Assembly: GCA_965204545.1 (NCBI GenBank)
Contig: CBDBFA010000001.1
Span: forward strand, 202,361 to 266,360
Source of the DNA: JAABVD01 sp965204545
GTDB lineage: Bacteria; Verrucomicrobiota; Verrucomicrobiia; Opitutales; UBA2995
Reading direction: 5' to 3'
DNA: 64,000 nucleotides
In this document: piece after piece, positions 46,059-54,411 of the stretch
How the letters are laid out: each line of letters starts with the position of its first letter
Numbering within the stretch: the stretch's first letter is position 1
Notes under the pieces: generated by a model
The model's input: the letters and a program-made list of their open reading frames with translations, nothing else
What the model was told of the DNA's origin: nothing
Databases searched by the model: none
Program-made: the position numbers and the translations under genes

Positions 46059-49000
46059 CGTTGAAAAATACTTTCGTTAAAATTCATCAAGGTATTGATA
46101 ACCACCGTCTTGGCGGCGAGATCGATTGGATCGACCTCCCCTGAAAACCGCGTGTGGCCAACCTCCAGCAATTGTTCTGCCCCGGCCGGATCGGATCGGA
46201 ATACACTTAACTGTCCGTCCAGGAAATTTCCCAATAGAGAGACTTCCTCTTTCTCTGGACGACGACTGGTGAGGAGACGGAAGGCCTTTTCGATTTGCGC
46301 TTCCTCGTCCCCGGGATGCTCTCTCATGAGTTTTTCAGCCAGCACACGGGAGGCTTCGATAAACTGGGGACCATTTAAAATAATGAGTGGTTGAAGGGGA
46401 GAGGCGGTGGGTTCCCGCTTTACCGTGCATACATCCCGCTTGGGCGCATCGAATGTCACCATGGTGGGGGCCGGCGAATTCCGCTTCCACAAAGTGTACA
46501 AACTCCGGCGGTATAAACCCTCCCCTTCATCGGGTTCAACCGGCTTGAAGCCCACCGCCAATTCGTAGGGCTTAACGGGAGGACCGCCCAATTTGTCCAC
46601 CAGTAGGCCGCTTACGGCAAGCGCATTGTCCCGAATCATTTCTCCACTCAGCCTGTCGGGATTGCTCCGGGAATAGGTCTCGTTTTTGGGATCCATCCTC
46701 CGGGTCCTTTCGTCCGCCTGGGCGCTCTGCCGATAGGTTGCGGAACACACCATCTGTTTAAATAAGCGGTGTAGGTTCCAGCCATTATCGACAAAGTCCC
46801 GGGCCAGCCAATCCAGGAGTTCGGGGTGAGTCGGAGGATCTCCTTGAAAACCGTAATCCTCCGGGGTTCGAACCAACCCCTGGCTAAAAATCATCTGCCA
46901 ATACCGATTGACCGCGACACGGGCGGTCAGTGGATGATCGGGAGAAGTCAGCCACTGGGCCAAGCCGAGGCGGTTGCGCGGCTTATCCTGGGGATAGGAA
47001 GGAAGAACTTTAGGAGTGTCAGCCGCTATTTGTTCGCCGCGCGCGTTGTAGGCGCCTCGTTCCAGAACATAGGCAGGCCTGGATTCAGGGAGTTCTCGCA
47101 TGATGGTCAAATCGGGCAATTCGTCCATTTGCCGGTTCCATTTTGCGCGAGCCGTTTGCAGTTCCCGACGAAGCTCCGCCACCGATTCATGGCCGGTAGC
47201 GACAAAATATTCCAGCAGTTCGGTCCGTTCCCGCTCCTCCAGTAAATCGACCTCCTTTTGCAAAAGCCCTTGCAAATGCGATCCATCGTAGAGTTCTTTC
47301 ACTTCTGCTGCCGCAAGTTCCCGGTCGAACATGCGAAATTCATCCATCTGCCCCCCGACAAATCCACGGTCGCGATAGCGTTGACCGAGAACCAGATTCT
47401 GCCGGTCCCCGGACCACTCCGTAATCTGCCGGGTCAAATTATCTCGAACAATAGTCGTCTCAACCGACCGGCCATCGACGAAAATGCGAAATCCATCCGC
47501 CCGGCTGGAACCATCGTAAGTGACGGCAAGGTGATACCATCGACCGGGCTCGATTGGCTCATTGGCTTGCGCCCGAATTGCATTCCCCGGCCAATAGTGA
47601 ATGACGGATGCAGTCGGTTTTCCATCCATCAACAGGAACTCGTAACCGAGGCTGGCCGCGTCGTCGGCGCCTCCCCCTCGGCTGAAAAGGGTTTCCCGGG
47701 CCGACAGTTGCCTGGCCCGTATCCAAAGGGCGGCGGAAAAGGGCTGCTCACGCCTGAAGTGCCCCACTTCCGGAACCTCGAATGGATCGTCTCCCGTAAA
47801 CTCAATTGCCTTATTGACAATTCCTGGAACCAGGAAATTCAAATCGGAAGTGGTGGCTGGATGGTCCGGAGCGGCTGAATTGACCAAGGTTTCTCCCTCC
47901 CTGTCGTCGAAGGAGATGCTGGCCACCAAACCGGGCCAAGTCAGTTTGGGCCACTGAGCCAGCCAGGACTCGAATTCCTTTGACCGTCCAACTGCCATCC
48001 CAGCCTTCTCCAGTTGGCCTTCGAGCTCGGTTATCTCTTCTTCCGCAGCGGCCAGGACTTCATCGGCTTCCGGATGAGAAATCGGCATGGCCGGCGTGGG
48101 AACACCCTTGGTAAAAAAGGAGATGAGACCGGCTTCATCGACATTGGCGAAAAATGAACTTAAGGCATAATATTCCTTAATGGAAACGGGATCGTATTTG
48201 TGGTCGTGACAGCGAGCACACTCCATGGTGAGGCCGAGAAAGGCGGTACTGAAAGTTTGCGTTCGATCGGCCACGTATTCGACCCGGTATTCCTCGAGGA
48301 CAATGCCGCCTTCCATTTTATGGGCGTGCAGGCGATTAAAGGCGGTGGGAATAATGTCCTGCGGCTCGGGGTCGGGGAGCAAATCGCCCGCCAATTGCAG
48401 TTTAATGAACTCGTCGTATGGCATGTTGGCCCGAAAAGCATCGATAACCCAATCGCGCCAGGGCCAGACGTAGCGATCATGGTCCCGCTGGTAACCGTAG
48501 GAATCGGAATAGCGGGCCACGTCGAGCCATTCACTGGTCATTCGTTCCGCGTAGGCCGGGGATGACAGTAAGCGATCGACCACTTTTTCATAAGCCTCAT
48601 CGGATTCATCGGAAAGGAACCGGTCGATTTCATCGAGAGTGGGCGGCAACCCGGTCAGATCGAAGGAAACCCGACGAAGCCATTTTTCGCGGGATGATTC
48701 CGGAGCGGGTTGCAAATTTTTTTCCGCCATTCCCACTGCAATAAAGCGGTCGATTTCATTTTTTGCCCAATGTCCTGAATACGCAGGTACTTCCACTTCC
48801 CGGGATAGAGGGATGAAGGACCAGTGTCGGTCGTATTGGGCTCCCTCCTCGATCCACCGGTAGAGCAAATCCTTTTCAGCCTTACTGAGACTCCTGGCAT
48901 GTTTCGAAGGAGGCATCCGGTCCTCAACATCTTCCGCATTGATCATCCAGATCATCAAACTGTTGTCCGGATCGCCCGGTATGATGGCATGGGCTCCATC

Positions 49001-49228
49001 GCGATCGGCGTAAGCATCCTCCGGTCTGTCCAATCGCAAATCAGCCTCCCGGTTTCCCGCATCGTTCCCATGACAAAGAAAGCAGGAATCGGAAAGGATG
49101 GGCCGGATATCCCGATTGAAGGATATCTCGGCCGACAGGCTGATGACGGCCCCCAAACCTGCACAATGGCAAGCGATTAACATTACTATGAAGCTCCTCA
49201 CTGAATCTCGATTCAACAGTCTAACCAT
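46055..49228 (-). CDS. Planctomycete-type cytochrome/DUF1549/DUF1553 protein with a LamG insert
   Basis: The 1057-residue protein has a signal segment (FIVMLIACHCAGLGAVISL), the PSCyt1 haem motif CFLCHG, DUF1549 (RRVSFDLTGLPPTLDEI, AERMTSEWLDVARYSDSYGYQ) and CARCHDHKYDPV. A laminin-G/concanavalin-like module is inserted at about residues 430-660 (LVASISFDDREGETLVN, WYHLAVTYDGSS, DEFRMFDRELAAAEVKELYDG). DUF1553 follows (NRYWQMIFSQGLVRTPEDYG, NPDRLSGEMIRDNALAVSG). It is coupled by a 4-bp overlap to DUF1501. The LamG insert suggests binding of a carbohydrate or matrix glycan. No convincing promoter was found in the upstream gap. Confidence 0.88.
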   Translation of the reverse strand: MVRLLNRDSVRSFIVMLIACHCAGLGAVISLSAEISFNRDIRPILSDSCFLCHGNDAGNREADLRLDRPEDAYADRDGAHAIIPGDPDNSLMIWMINAEDVEDRMPPSKHARSLSKAEKDLLYRWIEEGAQYDRHWSFIPLSREVEVPAYSGHWAKNEIDRFIAVGMAEKNLQPAPESSREKWLRRVSFDLTGLPPTLDEIDRFLSDESDEAYEKVVDRLLSSPAYAERMTSEWLDVARYSDSYGYQRDHDRYVWPWRDWVIDAFRANMPYDEFIKLQLAGDLLPDPEPQDIIPTAFNRLHAHKMEGGIVLEEYRVEYVADRTQTFSTAFLGLTMECARCHDHKYDPVSIKEYYALSSFFANVDEAGLISFFTKGVPTPAMPISHPEADEVLAAAEEEITELEGQLEKAGMAVGRSKEFESWLAQWPKLTWPGLVASISFDDREGETLVNSAAPDHPATTSDLNFLVPGIVNKAIEFTGDDPFEVPEVGHFRREQPFSAALWIRARQLSARETLFSRGGGADDAASLGYEFLLMDGKPTASVIHYWPGNAIRAQANEPIEPGRWYHLAVTYDGSSRADGFRIFVDGRSVETTIVRDNLTRQITEWSGDRQNLVLGQRYRDRGFVGGQMDEFRMFDRELAAAEVKELYDGSHLQGLLQKEVDLLEERERTELLEYFVATGHESVAELRRELQTARAKWNRQMDELPDLTIMRELPESRPAYVLERGAYNARGEQIAADTPKVLPSYPQDKPRNRLGLAQWLTSPDHPLTARVAVNRYWQMIFSQGLVRTPEDYGFQGDPPTHPELLDWLARDFVDNGWNLHRLFKQMVCSATYRQSAQADERTRRMDPKNETYSRSNPDRLSGEMIRDNALAVSGLLVDKLGGPPVKPYELAVGFKPVEPDEGEGLYRRSLYTLWKRNSPAPTMVTFDAPKRDVCTVKREPTASPLQPLIILNGPQFIEASRVLAEKLMREHPGDEEAQIEKAFRLLTSRRPEKEEVSLLGNFLDGQLSVFRSDPAGAEQLLEVGHTRFSGEVDPIDLAAKTVVINTLMNFNESIFQR

Positions 49229-49594
49229 TTTTTTTTCGGAGTCTAGCCCGGATATCTGTTGTTAACTGCGGATGAGAATTACCGATGACAGATCCTGCCA
49301 AAGCCCCGAAATCCGGAGAAGCACCGAACGGAATGTATCATTTATTGGCATTGGAGCTCCTATCGTGCTCCATACAACGTTTGAATCCAAGCATTTCGCT
49401 AAAAGCCCATGGAATACCTTTATTGAAAAGGAATTGATCTCCAGTACAGTATGAGGCCCGTTCGCCAAATGTCGCAATGGTAGCCAAACGGCGGAGAGAA
49501 AGACAAAATGCAGATGGATCAACAGTTGACCATCGCTAATTTGGGCTTTTGGAGAACCTTTAGGATTTATGTGATTTTTTCTGGGACGACGACT
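49229..49594. other. 366-bp gap with no recognisable gene
   Basis: Open frames on both strands here are short and have no family features. A TAGCCCGGATATCTG sequence near 49246 is faintly like the TAGCCCGCAT element but stops after a few bases. The promoter for the minus-strand cytochrome gene should lie here; none is clear. Confidence 0.5.
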
Positions 49595-50488
49595 TCAGCG
49601 GTTCTTCCTGAAATAGCCGCGCTGGCGCATGAGGACGCGATGCAGATCCGAATTTTTTTCAAAGGCCTCCCGGCCATGCAGCCAAAAATGGTTGTTGAGA
49701 AGGATGAGGTGGTCGACGGGCAATTTTAAGGACACGACGGCTGGGGAAGCCTCCATGGACTCTGACAAATCCCTCAGGTAGCGGGCTTCCCCAATGGTTT
49801 CAGGATAAGCGAATTGATCGATGAAACAAACTGCCGGCCCATCGAATTTTTTATAGAAAGTGGTCTTTTCCAAGGTTACCGGATAATTTTTACTCGGAGG
49901 CGATTTATATTTAATGGGCTGGGAAGCATGGGGATCATTGGTGAACCTTGCCAGGTCCGACCAGTCGTCGAGATGCAGCAACCGGGAGTTGCCTCCGACT
50001 GCAGAGCGTTCCTCCATCTTCATCATCAGGATCCAATCGGTCGTTTCCTTCAAGTAGGTGCCGTCTGTGTGCAAGGTGAACAGGCGATAGGCTTGGCGAA
50101 GATAAGAGTCGCTTTCGTCAGTATCCTTTACCGTAAAACAGGCGTAGTAGTTTCCCGTCATGTCATCGAAATTGGGGATCCCGATCAGGTGGGAAACGGC
50201 CGTCCCAATCGCGACACGTTGATCCAGGGATCCAAGCTCATGGGCAAAGGAAAGGGTAAAACCGCCTGTGCGGCGGTCCCGAATGATGGTATTGATGCGT
50301 TCGGCCAAATCATTTCCAACGGCCTGTTGCAAGGCATCGGCCGCGATGGAGCGCAAATAAGGCACATATGTCAGCCGCTGTTCCGATAAATCCTTGGTTT
50401 CCCGGAGAAAGCGTCTAACCGCCTCTCCTTCGATTGTGATGTGGAAAAGCCGTTTAGTTGCAGGATGAGTTCGTATGGTATAATTCAT
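49595..50488 (-). CDS. glaH: CsiD/GlaH-like glutarate 2-hydroxylase (Fe(II)/2-oxoglutarate oxygenase)
   Basis: The 297-residue protein closely follows E. coli CsiD (GlaH): AVSHLIGIPNFDDMTGNYYACFTVKD, SDSYLRQAYRLFTLHTDGTY, TDWILMMKMEE, GGNSRLLHLDDW and NNHFWLHGREAF, ending LMRQRGYF. The Fe(II) ligands are His140 and Asp142 in LHTDG and the distal His271 in WLHGR; the 2-oxoglutarate-binding Arg lies about 11-19 residues later. GlaH converts glutarate to L-2-hydroxyglutarate in lysine breakdown under carbon starvation. The usual partners lhgO, gabD and gabT are not adjacent here, so the gene stands alone. The physiological substrate is inferred from similarity. Confidence 0.9.
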   Translation of the reverse strand: MNYTIRTHPATKRLFHITIEGEAVRRFLRETKDLSEQRLTYVPYLRSIAADALQQAVGNDLAERINTIIRDRRTGGFTLSFAHELGSLDQRVAIGTAVSHLIGIPNFDDMTGNYYACFTVKDTDESDSYLRQAYRLFTLHTDGTYLKETTDWILMMKMEERSAVGGNSRLLHLDDWSDLARFTNDPHASQPIKYKSPPSKNYPVTLEKTTFYKKFDGPAVCFIDQFAYPETIGEARYLRDLSESMEASPAVVSLKLPVDHLILLNNHFWLHGREAFEKNSDLHRVLMRQRGYFRKNR

Positions 50489-50548
50489 GTCCCTCAGATC
50501 TTGTACGGACCCGGGGGTGTTTTTCCATACTCCTAACCCAGTCTCAAC

Positions 50549-51034
50549 TCAATTTTCCGGCGGGTTGGGCGCATCCGGTGGCGGAGGCTCGTCCGGCCCT
50601 GGAACACCATGCCGGTTGGAACCCCGGCGGTCCCCATTCCGTTCCCCGTGGCGGCCCCGCCTTTCTCCCAACCATTCGTCGAAAGCCTGGATTTGTTCGG
50701 GAGTCATGATCTTTCTGATAGCCTCCCGTTGTCCTCTGCGAATCCGATCAAAGGTGGGACGCGTCTCCTGGAAAAACGCGTTGTACTTGAGTTGAGTGTC
50801 CTCCAGGATTTCCCGCAGCCGGACAGCCTGTTCTTCCGTCAGGCCGTAGCGATTGGTTACGCGTTGTTCGATGTGTTCCACCACCCCCTTCTCCATGCGG
50901 AATGGATCCAGTCCCGCACGTTGAAAGCGAAGGGGGGACTGATTCAAAAGCAGACGGTCCGCCGAGTAACCGACGAGTATTCCGAGGGCAAATACCACGG
51001 AGAGGATCAGGCCGGCCTTTAATTTCGAATTCAT
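50549..51034 (-). CDS. Membrane-anchored Spy/CnrX-like periplasmic sensor
   Basis: The ATG at 51034 overlaps the stop of the upstream small membrane gene in an ATGA arrangement. The 161-residue protein has an N-terminal anchor (LKAGLILSVVFALGILVGYS), then a helical periplasmic domain with LTEEQAVRLREILEDTQ and MTPEQIQAFDEWL, the LTxxQ-type pattern of Spy/CpxP/CnrX. A Pro/Gly/Arg-rich tail closes it. Its position after an ECF sigma factor and a single-pass protein mirrors cnrX. Sensing of metal ions or envelope stress is inferred. ATG 51049 is also possible but lies inside the upstream gene. Confidence 0.75.
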   Translation of the reverse strand: MNSKLKAGLILSVVFALGILVGYSADRLLLNQSPLRFQRAGLDPFRMEKGVVEHIEQRVTNRYGLTEEQAVRLREILEDTQLKYNAFFQETRPTFDRIRRGQREAIRKIMTPEQIQAFDEWLGERRGRHGERNGDRRGSNRHGVPGPDEPPPPDAPNPPEN

Positions 51035-51366
51035 AACCAGTCGGACCACTCCCCCTCACCAGAAAAGAGAATGATCAATGGGTCGTCAGACTCAGCAACC
51101 GCTTCAATTTCCACCGGAGTGACGGCCGCCGTAATCAACAGCAGGGAGACCAATGCCGCGGCCACCCCAACCTTGACCAGGTTGGGACTGAACAGATTGA
51201 TAAGCACTTCCACCCAGTCCACTTCATCCTTCCGTGGAACACGCAAAAGTTTCTCTAATTCCACCCGAACCCCATAACGAACGTCGACCGGGGCAGGCGA
51301 TTCCTTCCTGCTGGCCGAAACCAATCGGGACCAGGATGGACCGGGATTTTTATCCGGAGATTTCAT
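51031..51366 (-). CDS. Small single-pass membrane protein, probable anti-sigma factor (CnrY-like)
   Basis: This 111-residue protein has a cytoplasmic N-terminal part of about 65 residues with a helical segment (VRVELEKLLRVPRKDEVDWVEV), one transmembrane helix (VKVGVAAALVSLLLITAAV) and a short acidic exterior tail. It overlaps the end of the sigma gene by 17 bp and the next gene by 4 bp. Size, topology and position match small ECF anti-sigma factors of the CnrY type. No zinc-binding ZAS motif is seen. Sequence similarity to any named anti-sigma factor was not recognised, so the role is inferred from context. Confidence 0.65.
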   Translation of the reverse strand: MKSPDKNPGPSWSRLVSASRKESPAPVDVRYGVRVELEKLLRVPRKDEVDWVEVLINLFSPNLVKVGVAAALVSLLLITAAVTPVEIEAVAESDDPLIILFSGEGEWSDWL

Positions 51367-51922
51367 AACGGGTTAAATATTTTCGTAATTTTTTCTTGGC
51401 TCGAAAGCTTTTTACTTTGGTTTTGGAGAGGCTCCAACCAGTGATCTCGGCCACTTCGGCCAGAGACCTGTCTTCCAAATATTGGAGAGTTAATAAAAGT
51501 CTGTCATCTCCCGGCAAATGAGACAGGAGAAACTGGACCTGCTCCGTAATCTGGTACTGGTAACGGAGGTCATGCCTGTCCTCCGGCAGCTCTTGTTCGT
51601 AGGCGTTGGCCCTCCTGGCGCGTGAGGCCAAGGTCACGGGAGTGCGCTTGCAACGCCTGAAGTAATCGTGCCCCGTATTGTAGGCGATGCGGCGCAGCCA
51701 GTTTTCAAAGGGAGCGGTCGGTTTCCACAAGTGCAGCTTGCGGTAGGCCTTGATAAAGGTCTCCTGCACCAAGTCTTCCAAATCCGCCTGGTGGGGACAA
51801 AAGCGGAAGAGGCAGCGGGAAATCATTCCTTGATGGCGGATCACGATCTGATCGAAGGCCCGGAGGTCTCCCTCCCGCGCCCGATCGACCAGTTTTTGAT
51901 CCCTGTCGGCTTCCGTCTCCAT
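51350..51922 (-). CDS. ECF-family RNA polymerase sigma factor
   Basis: The 190-residue sigma-70 protein has region 2 (AFDQIVIRHQGMISRCLFRFC, then DLEDLVQETFIKAYRKLHLW and PFENWLRRIAYNTGHDYFRR, the -10-binding part) and region 4 (LPGDDRLLLTLQYLEDRSLAEVAEITGWSLSKTKVKSFRAKKKL). ATG 51922 fits the family start better than the 28-codon extension to 52006. It heads an operon with the small anti-sigma-like gene and the Spy-like gene, and probably drives an envelope or metal response together with the Spy-like gene at 52051-52608. I could not find a confident ECF promoter upstream. Confidence 0.92.
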   Translation of the reverse strand: METEADRDQKLVDRAREGDLRAFDQIVIRHQGMISRCLFRFCPHQADLEDLVQETFIKAYRKLHLWKPTAPFENWLRRIAYNTGHDYFRRCKRTPVTLASRARRANAYEQELPEDRHDLRYQYQITEQVQFLLSHLPGDDRLLLTLQYLEDRSLAEVAEITGWSLSKTKVKSFRAKKKLRKYLTRYEISG

Positions 51923-52029
51923 CTTCCGGTCAAAAACTGCTAGGACAATTGGACTGGAATAACAATTCAACACTTTGGTTTTTTTAGCTCTACCCCCGGA
52001 CTCCACACGATTCCCGGGCTTTAAGGGTT

Positions 52030-52053
52030 AAAATTTGTGAGACATGCGGATTA
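52030..52053. repeat. Right-end remnant of the TAGCCCGCAT element
   Basis: AAAATTTGTGAGACATGCGG followed by ATTAG closely matches the right end of the element at 29088-29266. As at 29264, its end coincides with the stop codon of the flanking minus-strand gene (stop at 52051-52053). Confidence 0.6.
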
Positions 52054-52608
52054 GGGGTTCGCTTTGCCGGAAGTTCGGCCTTCATCCCGCTTTCGCATGA
52101 TTTCCACGCGCTTATAAAGGTTATCCTCCTGTTCGAGAGTGAGCACGTTGAGGACGGAGGATCTGACTTCGGCCTGAAGGGCACCCATTTTTTTCATCTG
52201 CGAATCGACGGCGCCTTTGGCCGCTTTAACCGCTGTCGGATCTCTTGGGTCTGCTTCCTGGGCCGCTTTCAATGATTCGCGGGCACCTGACAGGTTATCC
52301 CGCACGACCTTCCCGTCTTGGGCGTATCGGGCGAATATCGACCTTATCTCATTTCGTTGTTCATCGGTAAGGTCCATGCGCTGCAAGGCTTGCCGCATGT
52401 TGGGCATTTGGAGTTCCATCCTCCTGCCTTGGTCCCGCTTATTATCGGCTGATGGAGCTCCTCCGCCTCTCAAAACAGGTTTATCTGTTCCGGACGGTCC
52501 GGACGGTCCGAAATCAGGTATGGGTTCTTCCTGGGCCAAGCTTCGGAAGGCAAAGGAAAAGACAAGGGCTAAAGTGGTTAAACACAGGGTCCACTTAAGG
52601 GTTTTCAT
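52051..52608 (-). CDS. Spy/CpxP-like periplasmic protein
   Basis: The 185-residue protein has a signal peptide (LCLTTLALVFSFAFRSLAQ), a Gly/Pro/Ser-rich linker, and a helical LTxxQ-type domain: LQRMDLTDEQRNEIRSIFARYA and VRSSVLNVLTLEQEDNLYKRVEIM. Such proteins act as periplasmic chaperones or metal/stress sensors. It lies upstream of the ECF sigma operon on the same strand, separated by about 130 bp, and may be a target of that sigma factor or an extra sensor. The exact family and ligand are not readable. Confidence 0.75.
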   Translation of the reverse strand: MKTLKWTLCLTTLALVFSFAFRSLAQEEPIPDFGPSGPSGTDKPVLRGGGAPSADNKRDQGRRMELQMPNMRQALQRMDLTDEQRNEIRSIFARYAQDGKVVRDNLSGARESLKAAQEADPRDPTAVKAAKGAVDSQMKKMGALQAEVRSSVLNVLTLEQEDNLYKRVEIMRKRDEGRTSGKANP

Positions 52609-52990
52609 TTTTTTATGTAGTTGATAATTAACAGATTAAAATTGATTAAGCCAATGGTTGGTTCTGTCTGGATAACGAATGGGAAACCCGCTAGGTTACA
52701 GATTTAATTTCCTATCGAGAGTGGGTTTGCGGACAGGGGAATTGACTCTCGCAATGGCGCCTTTGTCCTGTTTGTGACTATTTATCCCTGCCCATCCGTG
52801 TAATCCGTGGTTCATCTACTCTCCATTCCCCCATTCCATCACTCCATTACTCCTTTCCTTTCGATCACGATCACGATCACGATTAATCTCGGTCCCTTTG
52901 TGCCTTTGCGCCTCTGTGCCTTTGTGCCATCTCGCCTTGGCGAGATCCCATTCCTAATTCCTAATTGGCGCCATCGGCGCCTTTCCGCCC
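52609..52990. other. 382-bp gap of recurring intergenic phrases
   Basis: The first 130 bp could hold the promoter of the Spy-like gene. The rest is made of phrases found in other gaps: ATCCGTGTAATCCGTGG, CCATCACTCCATTACTCC, the 6-bp repeat CGATCACGATCACGATCACG (52864-52883), CTTTGCGCCTCTGTGCC and TTCCTAATTGGCGCC. No gene is seen. Confidence 0.55.
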
Positions 52991-54046
52991 CTATAGCTGG
53001 CGAAATTTACCGTTGTATCTCCTGGTAATCGTTTGAAGCGGCCTGGTGTGCTGTGGTTTTACCTGGAACCCGATAAAATGAATGCGGGCGTTTTCTCCAG
53101 CCTGTTGTTGATGCTTACGTATATCCCCGGTCAATTCCTCAAAGGGCACATTCTGGCTTCCCCCACCCGGGGTTGTGCGCTGGAAATCGCCGTCTGAGAG
53201 GATAAAGAGCACATCGGGCTGCATTTGAAATGCGGCTTTGATGACCGATTGAATGCCATTGACGGGGTCTCTCACCCAATTGCGTCCCGACTTTCCATCG
53301 GTGCGAAACTCCCTCTTCAACCATTCTCCGGCCGCAGCTTTATTTGCCTGAGTTCCGGAAACCAGGTAATTTTCGAAAAGATCATAACTGCGGCTGAACT
53401 GGATCAATCCAAACAAGGTATTGGCATCGAGACTCTCGATCAATTTCAGGGTTTCACTCTGCAAACGCTCGATGGAAACACCGCTTTTCCTGGCTTTTGT
53501 AACCACACTTTGGGAAATATCGAAGGCTATGACGATCCGTTGGGCCTGGTCCTCGATGCCAAAGAAACTGAAGGTGGAAGATTCCGAGACCAATCCTTGC
53601 AGGGACCCCGTCAGACCGGCCTCCCGCAACAGCGCAGCCGCGTCATTCATGGGATTAAAGGTGGATTGGAAAGGATCGAAAGCAGTGGTGGGAAGAGCCG
53701 GAAGAGGGGGCAGATCGCTGCTGAGCATGGATTCGGTGGTGAACCGCTCCATGAGCGCCGGTTTGCTGCTCACCCGGTGATATTCCGACAGGGCCATGGA
53801 ATGATCCAACTCCCTCTGTGGCAGATATATCGTCTTTTTGGCCACGAATTCGGGATCCTTCCGCATGTTGGGAACGACTACCACGACGAAAACCGCGGCT
53901 ACCAAGAGGATAATTTGTAGACCTACCGCCCAAAATAACGCGCTCATCTTGAAGGATCGCCTTATCTCGTAGCGGTATCCGCCCATTTTGCCTTCCGCAG
54001 GTGATTCCATTCCCGAAAAGTTGGGCCCGATGCCGATGTTACTCAA
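52991..54046 (-). CDS. Membrane-anchored von Willebrand factor A domain protein
   Basis: The 351-residue protein has a 30-residue cytoplasmic N-terminus, one transmembrane helix (ALFWAVGLQIILLVAAVFVVVVV) and a linker, then a vWA domain from about residue 165. The MIDAS motif is DISQS (VIAFDISQSVV), with a later LFILSDGDF strand. The domain follows the Rossmann-like order to the C-terminal RRYNGKFRQL. It is likely exposed in the periplasm and binds a protein partner via a divalent metal. No MoxR ATPase or BatA-like neighbours are present, so it stands apart from the usual moxR clusters. The ligand is unknown. Confidence 0.8.
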   Translation of the reverse strand: MSNIGIGPNFSGMESPAEGKMGGYRYEIRRSFKMSALFWAVGLQIILLVAAVFVVVVVPNMRKDPEFVAKKTIYLPQRELDHSMALSEYHRVSSKPALMERFTTESMLSSDLPPLPALPTTAFDPFQSTFNPMNDAAALLREAGLTGSLQGLVSESSTFSFFGIEDQAQRIVIAFDISQSVVTKARKSGVSIERLQSETLKLIESLDANTLFGLIQFSRSYDLFENYLVSGTQANKAAAGEWLKREFRTDGKSGRNWVRDPVNGIQSVIKAAFQMQPDVLFILSDGDFQRTTPGGGSQNVPFEELTGDIRKHQQQAGENARIHFIGFQVKPQHTRPLQTITRRYNGKFRQL

Positions 54047-54144
54047 TTGAAGAATGGCGAAAGCGCCAAAATTTTCCTTTCCGCAAATAAACCCTCTTGA
54101 CTAGGAATTATTTCCAGATCATAGGTTTCACTTTTCCAAATTCC

Positions 54145-54222
<78 letters not shown>

Positions 54223-54301
54223 TTCTTTTTCCGGAAGCTGGGGGTATTGATCAATAGGAATGGCCGCAGTGTGACAGCCCTATTTGCCATAACAAATGGT
54301 T

Positions 54302-54316
54302 GGGACAGGCTGTCCC
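54302..54316. promoter_or_regulatory. 15-bp palindrome GGGACAG-G-CTGTCCC upstream of dnaK
   Basis: A perfect 7-bp inverted repeat with a one-base centre, 96 bp upstream of dnaK. A second, wider pair, GACAGCC (54273-54279) and GGCTGTC (54308-54314), overlaps it with an inner ATTTG/CAAAT pair. No CIRCE element was found. An operator or a hairpin is possible; the role is unknown. Confidence 0.45.
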
Positions 54317-54411
54317 TAGATGCGGTAAATTCAGGATATTCTGTTTTTTATAAGTGTATACCAGGCAGGAATTAGCGAAGGTGGTATCAATCCTGCAAGA
54401 AGGCTGGTGAA

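Noticed and set aside
49262..49522. 86-codon open frame on the minus strand between two genes
   Set aside because: No Shine-Dalgarno, no recognisable domain and composition like intergenic DNA.
54241..54411. CIRCE operator before dnaK
   Set aside because: Neither TTAGCACTC nor its complement is present.
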